Positions 40,603 through 47,145 of a stretch of DNA of 47,145 nucleotides are shown here, one piece after another. The notes beneath the pieces are model-generated. The model did not search any database, had not been told where the DNA came from, and saw nothing but the letters and a program-made list of their open reading frames with translations. Location of the stretch: the NCBI RefSeq assembly GCF_007993045.1, contig NZ_VOOR01000044.1, positions 1 through 47,145 on the forward strand, written 5' to 3'. This DNA comes from Phaeodactylibacter luteus. GTDB taxonomy: Bacteria; Bacteroidota; Bacteroidia; Chitinophagales; Saprospiraceae. The position numbers and the translations under genes were made by a program. Each line of letters starts with the position of its first letter. Position 1 is the stretch's first letter.

Positions 40603-42650
40603 CCCCTAGAAAAAACATCCCATCCGTTGCCGTCCACTACAAAAGCACCGGCAGCTCCATTACTTCCAATGAGCTGGGTATGCGCGCCATGCAGGAGCGG
40701 GCCTACGAAAAGCGGGGGGAGCAATACCTGCTGCTCAAATCGCCCCCCGCATCTGGCAAAAGCCGGGCGCTGATGTTCATTGCGCTGGACAAGCTGAACC
40801 GGCAAGGTATCAAGCAGGCCATCATTGCCGTGCCGGAAAAATCCATCGGTTCCAGTTTCGCCAATGAGCCGCTGACAAAGTTTGGCTTTTACTACGACTG
40901 GGAAGTTGCGCCAAAGTGGAACCTGTGCAATGCGCCTGGGGAAGACGGCAGCAAGGTGAACGCCGTGAAGTCATTCCTGGACAGTGAAGACCGGGTGCTG
41001 GTCTGCACCCACGCCACCTTCCGCTTCGCCGTGGAGCGCTTCGGCATCGAGCCCTTTGACAATCGCCTGATTGCCATTGATGAGTTCCACCACGTAAGCG
41101 CTGATGAAAACAACGTGCTGGGTACGCAGCTCAAGCAGTTTATCGAGCGGGATAAAGTCCACATCGTGGCCATGACTGGCTCCTACTTCCGGGGCGACGC
41201 CAACCCGGTGCTTATGCCGGAAGACGAGGCGAAGTTTGAACCCGTCACCTACACCTACTACGAGCAGCTCAACGGTTATCAGCACCTCAAAACGCTGAAT
41301 CTTGGCTACTACTTCTACAGCGGGGCCTATGCTGATGAAATTCTGAGCGTACTCAACCCCAATGAAAAGACCATCATCCACATCCCCAATGTAAACTCCC
41401 GGGAAAGCATGGGCGATAAGATCAAGGAAGTGGATCACATCATCCACGAATTGGGCGACTGGCAAGGTGCCGACCCGGAGACGGGTTTCTATTTGGTAAA
41501 AACCGCCACCGGCAAAGTCATCCGCATTGCCGACCTGGTCGACGACGACCCGAGCAAGCGCAACCGGGTAGCCGCTGCGCTGCGTTCGCCCGAAGCCAAA
41601 AAGAACCGGGACTATGTGGACATCATTATCGCCCTGGGCATGGCCAAGGAAGGCTTCGACTGGGTATGGTGCGAGCACGCGCTGACGATTGGCTACCGTT
41701 CCAGCCTCACCGAGATTGTGCAGATCATCGGGCGGGCTACGAGAGATGCGCCAGGTAAAGTTCAAGCCCGTTTTACCAATCTGATTGCTGAGCCTGATGC
41801 TTCTGAGGATGCCGTCACAGATGCCGTCAATGATACCCTAAAAGCCATCTCCGCCAGCTTGCTGATGGAGCAGGTATTGGCGCCCCGTTTCAACTTCACG
41901 CCCAAAAAAGCCGATAGCGGCCCGGTCAAAGGCTACGATTACGGGGAAGAAGGCTACGACCCCAATAAGGAAAACATAGGCTTCAATGAAGAGTCCGGTC
42001 AGTACCAAATTGAGATCAAAGGACTGACCGAGCCCAAAAGCGAGGATGCCAAACGCATCTGCAAGGAAGACCTGAACGAAGTGATTGCCGCCTTCGTACA
42101 AGACAAGGAAGCCGTAGGCCGGGGCCTGTTTGATGAAGAAGCGGTACCACAGGAGCTGACCCAAATCCGCATGGGCAAGATCATCAAAGACAAATACCCC
42201 GAGCTGGATTCGGAGGATGTGGAGTCGGTGCGCCAACACGCTATTGCCGCGCTGAACCTGACGCAGAAAGCCAAGGAAATCATCAACGGGGACGAGGGGC
42301 TCAGCGCAAAAGCCAATACAGCACTGATAGACGGCATCCGTAAATTTGCCATGGACGTGCGCGAGCTGGATGTAGACTGGATCGACAGCATCAACCCCTT
42401 TAGCGAAGCCTATTCCATTCTGTCCAAAGCCATGACCGAGAGCAGCCTCAAGGCGATGGCAGAAGTCATAGCCGCCAAAAAGCACAACATTTCCGTAGAA
42501 GAGGCAAGGGATTTGGCCAAGCGGGCGTTAAAGTTCAAGCAGGAACTCGGCCGGCTCCCGGACATCAAGTCTTCAGATCCCTGGGAGCAGCGCATGGCGC
42601 AGGGTATCGCGGTATTGGCAAGACTAAAAGCGGAACAATCGAATGGCTAA
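40599..42650 (+). CDS. SF2 DEAD/DEAH helicase of the restriction-like operon
   Basis: The 683-residue protein has a Walker A variant KSPPASGKS (residues 47-55), motif II DEFHH at about 161-165, motif III MTGSYF, motif V IALGMAKEGFDWVWCEHAL and motif VI QIIGRATR. These are the two RecA domains of a type III/type I-like restriction helicase. After about residue 440 comes a charged helical region without a visible nuclease motif. The last ~60 residues hold an FKQELGRLP module also seen in the next protein's N-terminus. It should use ATP to translocate on DNA and bring the methyltransferase and nuclease together. It overlaps the following gene by eight bases. Confidence 0.9.
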   Translation: MTPRKNIPSVAVHYKSTGSSITSNELGMRAMQERAYEKRGEQYLLLKSPPASGKSRALMFIALDKLNRQGIKQAIIAVPEKSIGSSFANEPLTKFGFYYDWEVAPKWNLCNAPGEDGSKVNAVKSFLDSEDRVLVCTHATFRFAVERFGIEPFDNRLIAIDEFHHVSADENNVLGTQLKQFIERDKVHIVAMTGSYFRGDANPVLMPEDEAKFEPVTYTYYEQLNGYQHLKTLNLGYYFYSGAYADEILSVLNPNEKTIIHIPNVNSRESMGDKIKEVDHIIHELGDWQGADPETGFYLVKTATGKVIRIADLVDDDPSKRNRVAAALRSPEAKKNRDYVDIIIALGMAKEGFDWVWCEHALTIGYRSSLTEIVQIIGRATRDAPGKVQARFTNLIAEPDASEDAVTDAVNDTLKAISASLLMEQVLAPRFNFTPKKADSGPVKGYDYGEEGYDPNKENIGFNEESGQYQIEIKGLTEPKSEDAKRICKEDLNEVIAAFVQDKEAVGRGLFDEEAVPQELTQIRMGKIIKDKYPELDSEDVESVRQHAIAALNLTQKAKEIINGDEGLSAKANTALIDGIRKFAMDVRELDVDWIDSINPFSEAYSILSKAMTESSLKAMAEVIAAKKHNISVEEARDLAKRALKFKQELGRLPDIKSSDPWEQRMAQGIAVLARLKAEQSNG

Positions 42651-43851
42651 GAAGGACAAGTTTACGAAAGAAGATGAGGACCTGCTGGCAGAACTTGGCG
42701 TAGAGGTAGAGGCCAAAAAGGCCAAAAAATATACGGCGAAGGAGGAGCGCATCATAGCCGGTTTTGAGGAAATCCAAAAGTTTGTGGAAGAACACGGGCG
42801 GTTGCCACAGCACGGCGAAGAGCGGGACATCTTTGAGCGCCTGTACGCCGTACGCCTTGACCGTATCCGGGAACAAAAAGAATGCCGGGAACTACTCCAA
42901 GACCTGGACACGCAAAACCTGCTCACCGCTCAGCAATCCGCCGACCTTTCCATACCCGATGACATAAACGACGATGAGCTGCTGGAAGCCTTGGGCGTGG
43001 AGGTGGATAGCGACGCTTCCATCACCAAGCTGAAGCACGTGCGGTCAAGTGCCGATAAGCGCGCAGTGGAAGAAGTCGCCAACCGTACCCGCTGCGAGGA
43101 TTTTGAGCAATTCAAGCCGCTGTTTGAGCGCGTGCAAAAGGAGTTGGATGCGGGTATCCGCGAGACCATCCGCTTCCGCAAAGACGCCGGTTTTACCAAA
43201 ACGGAACTCAAAAAGGCCCAATTCGTGATCGTGGGCGGCCAAATGGCTTATATCGCCGAGGTTGGGGAGTCCTTCAAAGCCCCGAACGGGGAAGAAGACG
43301 CAAGGCTGCGCGTCATCTACTCCAACGGCATGGAAAGCAATATCCTGCTGCGCTCGCTCATCCGGGCCATGTACAAAGACGAGACGAGCCGTTTTGTTAC
43401 CGACCCCAAGCTGGGCGGCTTATTCTCCGGCGAGATTAGCGAGGACGATCAGTCGAGCGGAACGATTTATGTTTTGCGCAGTCAGTCCACGCATCCTACC
43501 ATACAAGAAAGCCGGGACGTCATCCACAAGATTGGCGTAACCGGTTCCGATATTAAGAAACGGATCGCCAATGCCAAAAACGAGCCCACATTCCTCATGG
43601 CGGATGTGGAGGTCGTGGCTACTTATCAGCTTGCGAACATCAACCGTTTCAAGTTGGAGCGGCTCATCCATCAGTTTTTTGACCATGCCCGGATTGATGT
43701 CGAGATTAAGGACCGGTTTGGGAAGCCGGTACGGGTGCGGGAGTGGTTTTTGGTGCCGCTTTTTGTGATTGATGAGATGGTGGAGAAGGTTATGGATGGG
43801 ACGATTGGGGATTATTATTATGATGTGGGGGCGGCGCGGTTGAGGCGATAG
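42643..43851 (+). CDS. GIY-YIG nuclease (T5orf172/MUG113-like) of the restriction-like operon
   Basis: The 402-residue protein has an N-terminal lysine-rich segment, then a FVEEHGRLPQHGEE module (about residues 46-59), a helical middle, and a C-terminal GIY-YIG domain. This starts GTIYVLRSQ (residue ~273), continues HKIGVTGSDIKKRI (H295 to R304) and ends with the LERLIHQFF segment holding the metal-binding glutamate. The spacing fits the T5orf172 branch. GIY-YIG enzymes cut DNA with one metal ion. It is the only evident nuclease of the first four genes, so it is the likely cutting subunit. It starts inside the helicase gene (eight-base overlap). Confidence 0.9.
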   Translation: MAKKDKFTKEDEDLLAELGVEVEAKKAKKYTAKEERIIAGFEEIQKFVEEHGRLPQHGEERDIFERLYAVRLDRIREQKECRELLQDLDTQNLLTAQQSADLSIPDDINDDELLEALGVEVDSDASITKLKHVRSSADKRAVEEVANRTRCEDFEQFKPLFERVQKELDAGIRETIRFRKDAGFTKTELKKAQFVIVGGQMAYIAEVGESFKAPNGEEDARLRVIYSNGMESNILLRSLIRAMYKDETSRFVTDPKLGGLFSGEISEDDQSSGTIYVLRSQSTHPTIQESRDVIHKIGVTGSDIKKRIANAKNEPTFLMADVEVVATYQLANINRFKLERLIHQFFDHARIDVEIKDRFGKPVRVREWFLVPLFVIDEMVEKVMDGTIGDYYYDVGAARLRR

Positions 43852-43898
43852 CCCATGTAAGTTTAAATGATTACCTAAGTTTTAATTTCACTGTCATT

Positions 43899-45185
43899 AT
43901 GAAAGTAATTTGTTTTAACGACGAGAAATATCCTAACCCAAAAGGTGAGGGGGATAAAGATTTGGTTATTGAAACTTATAACCTTTTTAGGGAGTCAACA
44001 ATTCTTGATGCAGAACTTTTAGTTTGGAATCTAAGTTCGACTTACTATTTTCTACCGGTAGATAAGCGTAGACCAGAGGTTTACACAGTAAGTAACCTAG
44101 ACTACTATAAGCCAGGGCTTGAAAGAAGGAGGAAGGAAATAAAAGAATTTTTAGAAAGGGGGAGAGTGATAATTATTCAAAAGCCATATGTAAAACCGAT
44201 AATCTTAAAGACTGAAGAAGGGGAGGAATTAACTCTTGATTTCTATAGTTTTATGGGTATAGAAAAGCCTATTATAGAGACTGTTTCTGGAGATAGAATG
44301 ACTACTCGGAGAGGGGATGAAGCTAAAGTATTTCTAAGCAAACATTCCCATTTATTGGTTTACGAGAATGAATTCATTAAGAGCTATGGTAAGCCACTAT
44401 TTTTTATTAATGATACAGATCATATCGTAGGTCAATACATTATTAAAGAAAGAGGCGTGATTATTTTTATGCCCACTATTAGAAATTTGGATGTAAGTAA
44501 TGTAACTCGTTTTTTCTATGATCTGCATAGTTTCGCACTGAGCTTGAAAAATGACCTTGGATTAAATAGAGGCGAGTTTTTGATGCCCGAATGGGCTTAT
44601 GGAGTTCAAACAAAGGAAGAAGTTTCTCTAAGAAAAAGGCTGGATGAGATTGAAAAATTAGGTCTTGAAATAAAAAGAGAGATAGACCTTTTTGAAAAGC
44701 AAAAAACCCTTTTTACTGGCACTGGATTTGAACTGGTGGAGATTGTAGAGTATGCTCTTCGGGAGCTTGGGTTTAATGTTGTTGCCAAGGATACTTTCAA
44801 GGACGACTTAATTATTTCAAAGGATGATGAAATAGCTATTGTCGAAATCAAAGGCGTCAAAAAAAGTGCAACCCAGCGGCATGCCGTACGGCTGCATAAA
44901 TGGGTGACAGACTACTTTTTTAGGCACGAAGTCAATCCTAAAGGCATACTGATCGTGAATACCTATAAAGATACACCTCCAGGCCAGAGAAAAGAGATTG
45001 ATTTTCCATCACAAATGATGGAATATGTCAATCAAATGAAAATATGCTTAATGACGGGAGTTGAGCTTTTTATTCTGATTACGGCTTTCAAAACAGGGAG
45101 AATGTCGCAAGAAGAAATAGAGAAGTTGCTTTTTGAGACTGTAGGGCAAGTTAAACTACCGTTTTCGCTAGAGGATCTCTACTAA
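43899..45185 (+). CDS. Unknown protein with C-terminal PD-(D/E)XK nuclease-like domain
   Basis: The 428-residue protein has an N-terminal ~220 residues of alternating strands and helices (DAELLVWNLSSTYYFLP, FLERGRVIIIQKPYV, KERGVIIFMPTIRN). They recall a flavodoxin- or GATase-like Rossmannoid sensor, but I do not recognise a family. A short coiled coil (~residues 245-275) leads to a C-terminal restriction-like fold: EIVEYALRELGF, then DDLIIS with Asp302/303, then VEIKG with E316 and K318, the E-D-ExK order. The gene is AT-rich (37% G+C in one counted line) and foreign to its neighbours. It starts 47 bases after the GIY-YIG gene and ends 10 bases before the STAND ATPase gene. Confidence 0.65.
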   Translation: MKVICFNDEKYPNPKGEGDKDLVIETYNLFRESTILDAELLVWNLSSTYYFLPVDKRRPEVYTVSNLDYYKPGLERRRKEIKEFLERGRVIIIQKPYVKPIILKTEEGEELTLDFYSFMGIEKPIIETVSGDRMTTRRGDEAKVFLSKHSHLLVYENEFIKSYGKPLFFINDTDHIVGQYIIKERGVIIFMPTIRNLDVSNVTRFFYDLHSFALSLKNDLGLNRGEFLMPEWAYGVQTKEEVSLRKRLDEIEKLGLEIKREIDLFEKQKTLFTGTGFELVEIVEYALRELGFNVVAKDTFKDDLIISKDDEIAIVEIKGVKKSATQRHAVRLHKWVTDYFFRHEVNPKGILIVNTYKDTPPGQRKEIDFPSQMMEYVNQMKICLMTGVELFILITAFKTGRMSQEEIEKLLFETVGQVKLPFSLEDLY

Positions 45186-45195
45186 AATAGAAGCT

Positions 45196-47145
45196 ATGCC
45201 ACGAAAAAGGCTCACCCTTAAGGACAAGCAAAAGAAAAAGCAACAGACCAGTTTTGTTGGGAGAACGGAGCAACTCACCGCTTTCCAGGAGAATTTGAAT
45301 CTCAGTGCAGAATCAGATGCCTTTATCAATATTTTCAATATTTACGGGCAAGGAGGGGTCGGTAAAACTACCCTACTGCGCAAATACGAGGACTCCTGTG
45401 GGCGCAAAGATGTTCTGACTGCCTACACCGATGAAGGGGTAAAAGATGTGGTAGATTTCATGGCATCTGTTGCAAGCGAACTGGAAAAGAAAGGCCATCC
45501 GCTGAAAAAATTCAACGAGCGCTATAAAGTCTATCGGCAAAAGAAGCAAGAGCTGGAAGCCGACCCTAAAGCCCCGGAAGGGCTTGCCGTATTTATGGAG
45601 AGTAGTATTGTTAAGAAATCTGTATTAGGCTCAGAAAGTGGGTTCGTAGGACTCATTATGGATATGGTGTACACCAATAGATTATCTAAATATGAGGGGA
45701 AATGGGAATGGGCGAACTTCGTAGCGAAAAAAATCGGCAATAAAGACGAAGTTCAACTTGTACTGGAACCGATTGAGGTACTCACCCCGATTTGGCTGGA
45801 AGGCTTGGTGGATATAGCGGAAGACCAACGGGTATGCTTACTCATTGATACCTATGAAATGGTAAGCACCTTCTTGGACGAATGGCTTTACAAAGTAATA
45901 GATAACCGTTACGCTGATTTCGATGCCAATATCCTGCTGACTATTGCGGGCCGTCATCCACTCGATGAAAACCGCTGGAGCGCATACGCCGAGTTCTGTG
46001 CGGCATTTCCAGTAGATCCTTTTACGGAAGAAGAAGCGAACACTTTTTTAGATCAACGGAAAATTACGGCAGAACCAGTACGAGCCGCTATAAAGAAACT
46101 ATCTGGTAATGTGCCCGTCCTAATGGCCACACTTGCCAAAGCCTCTCCGGATAAAGTGGAAGACTTAGACGACGTCAGCCATCTGGCGGTAGATCGTTTC
46201 CTAAAATGGATAGAAGACCCCAATAAGAGGGTCGCAGCGCTCTACGGAGCTGTGCCTCAGGAACTGAATATAGATGTTCTAAAACAAGTCTTACCAGAAG
46301 ATACTGCAGCGGAAGCGTTTGATTGGTTGCAAAGTATGCCCTTCGTACAAAAGCGTGCCAAACAGTGGGCTTATCACCCAGTAGTACGAGAGCAGATGTT
46401 GAAGTACCTCCGTTTGCGCTCTTTGGAAGATTGGGTGGAACTTCAACAAAAACTGTACGCCTATTATCAAGCTAAGCAATCGGCTTTAAACATTGAACAG
46501 CAGAAGCAGTACAAGAACGAGAATTGGCAACAATTCGCTTTACGTATGCTTTACCATGGCTTCTGCGGGCAGCCGGAAGCTTATTTGCCAACTGCATTGA
46601 ATGCGTTCGTAGCTGCATTGGATGAAAAGCAATCCTTTGCATTAGAAGTCGCCCGGACCTTGCGAGATGCTGAGGTAGATACTGAACTGGCACAGGAGCG
46701 GCAATGGGGAGAAGCGATGGAAAATGCACTGGAGGAATATGACAAAGAACAGTACCGTAAGCTGGAACGCTTGATGAAGCGCTTATTGGATGCTGGTCAT
46801 CTTAATGAGGCGCAACGGCCACTCGCTTATTCCTGGCAGGCTAATTGTTTGAGGCTTTCTGGAGAGTATGAACGCGCGATTGAACTATTCTCTAAGTCAA
46901 TTGGAATAAGGAAAGACTACAAGGAGGCAATTTTTTATCGTGGGCTGTTGAATCTTCATTTTGTTAAATACGAAGCGGCGCTGTCGGATTTCAACCGTGC
47001 TATTGAACTTGATCAGGAATACGGTTGGGCTTTGGCAAATCGAGGAGAAACGTACCGTCAGTTGGGCAAATACGAAGCGGCGCTGTCGGATTTCAACCGA
47101 TTAATTGAACTTGATCAGGAATACGACTGGGCTTTGGTAATTCGA
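45196..47145 (+). CDS. STAND-type NTPase with C-terminal TPR array (incomplete at window end)
   Basis: The frame is open from the ATG at 45196 to the last base (650 codons, no stop seen). After a lysine-rich start the P-loop GQGGVGKTTLL lies at residues 51-61, Walker B at CLLIDT (Asp218), an arginine sensor-like LLTIAGRHP follows, and GNVPVLMATLAKA resembles the GxP motif of STAND/NB-ARC ATPases. A winged-helix-like YHPVVREQML follows. TPRs begin near 46,820, and the last two units (from 46966 and 47068) are 34-residue, 102-base repeats. Such ATPases sense phage products and trigger an effector; here no effector domain is visible before the TPRs, so the adjacent nuclease-like protein may fill that role (inference). 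Confidence 0.85.
   Translation, partial: MPRKRLTLKDKQKKKQQTSFVGRTEQLTAFQENLNLSAESDAFINIFNIYGQGGVGKTTLLRKYEDSCGRKDVLTAYTDEGVKDVVDFMASVASELEKKGHPLKKFNERYKVYRQKKQELEADPKAPEGLAVFMESSIVKKSVLGSESGFVGLIMDMVYTNRLSKYEGKWEWANFVAKKIGNKDEVQLVLEPIEVLTPIWLEGLVDIAEDQRVCLLIDTYEMVSTFLDEWLYKVIDNRYADFDANILLTIAGRHPLDENRWSAYAEFCAAFPVDPFTEEEANTFLDQRKITAEPVRAAIKKLSGNVPVLMATLAKASPDKVEDLDDVSHLAVDRFLKWIEDPNKRVAALYGAVPQELNIDVLKQVLPEDTAAEAFDWLQSMPFVQKRAKQWAYHPVVREQMLKYLRLRSLEDWVELQQKLYAYYQAKQSALNIEQQKQYKNENWQQFALRMLYHGFCGQPEAYLPTALNAFVAALDEKQSFALEVARTLRDAEVDTELAQERQWGEAMENALEEYDKEQYRKLERLMKRLLDAGHLNEAQRPLAYSWQANCLRLSGEYERAIELFSKSIGIRKDYKEAIFYRGLLNLHFVKYEAALSDFNRAIELDQEYGWALANRGETYRQLGKYEAALSDFNRLIELDQEYDWALVIR
46966..47145 (+). 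repeat. 102-bp tandem repeat encoding TPR units
   Basis: Two units (46966-47067 and 47068-47145, the second cut by the window end) share a 32-base identical start and differ at only a few later positions. The near identity at the DNA level points to recent unit duplication. More units probably follow outside the window. Confidence 0.75.

Noticed and set aside
40971-41765. Minus-strand open frame of 264 codons inside the helicase gene
   Set aside because: Shadow frame; the plus strand encodes helicase motifs II to VI across it.
37427-43851. Assignment of the operon to BREX, DISARM, Druantia or Zorya
   Set aside because: The hallmark genes of those systems (PglZ and BrxC, DUF1998 and PLD proteins, DruE, ZorAB) are not present in the window.
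1-47145. CRISPR arrays, tRNA or rRNA genes
   Set aside because: No regularly spaced repeats or cloverleaf/rRNA-like segments were seen; the repeats present are dispersed or coding.

Overview
The window reads as chromosomal DNA of a member of the Bacteroidota, tentatively a Saprospiria-like lineage. Supporting signs are a C-terminal type IX secretion sorting domain, lipoprotein and PorT-like barrel signals, a LytS/LytTR pair, and several promoters whose -7 box is exactly TAnnTTTG, with few clear Shine-Dalgarno sites. The backbone is fairly GC-rich (lines I counted gave about 58-65% G+C). No rRNA, tRNA or CRISPR array was seen.

Positions 1-34,400 are ordinary but varied chromosome. They hold the 3' end of a GH30 glucosidase; an ECF sigma / anti-sigma / adhesin-like operon; a barrel protein divergent from an operon of engB, an acyltransferase, a voltage-gated cation channel and a DEDDh exonuclease; a DUF1080 lipoprotein; a DEAD-box helicase; an unknown lipoprotein; a pentapeptide-repeat protein; a SulP transporter; a GH3 glucosidase divergent from a Nudix-type (NrtR/AraR-like) regulator that may control it; trmD; an LVIVD-repeat secreted protein with DUF6495; TerC; an esterase; a LytS/LytTR two-component pair; two tandem ATE/Bpt-like transferases; a barrel protein; a polyprenol-phosphate mannosyltransferase; holA; ppk1; and a DinB-like protein.

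Six intergenic gaps in this part carry the same GC-rich, hairpin-forming repeat family (about 100-230 bp). Its stems covary between copies, and the fullest copies have imperfect terminal inverted repeats. A second, unrelated structured 158-bp element with perfect 12-bp ends lies at 8742-8899.

Positions 34,500-47,145 form a defence-type island. A GmrSD-like DUF262/DUF1524 protein is divergent from a membrane-anchored CYTH protein. Then follows a tightly packed co-directional run: an N6-adenine methyltransferase of the MmeI/COG1002 type, a truncated DUF1016 protein, an SF2 helicase, a GIY-YIG (T5orf172-like) nuclease, an AT-rich PD-(D/E)XK-like protein, and a STAND-type ATPase with TPRs that runs off the end. 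The first four genes overlap by 4, 4 and 8 bases and look like one restriction-modification-like system with methylation, translocation and cleavage on separate chains. The middle of the methyltransferase gene, where target recognition is expected, is an AT-rich patch with a sharp right edge, consistent with specificity exchange. I recognise the individual families but not this exact combination as a named system.
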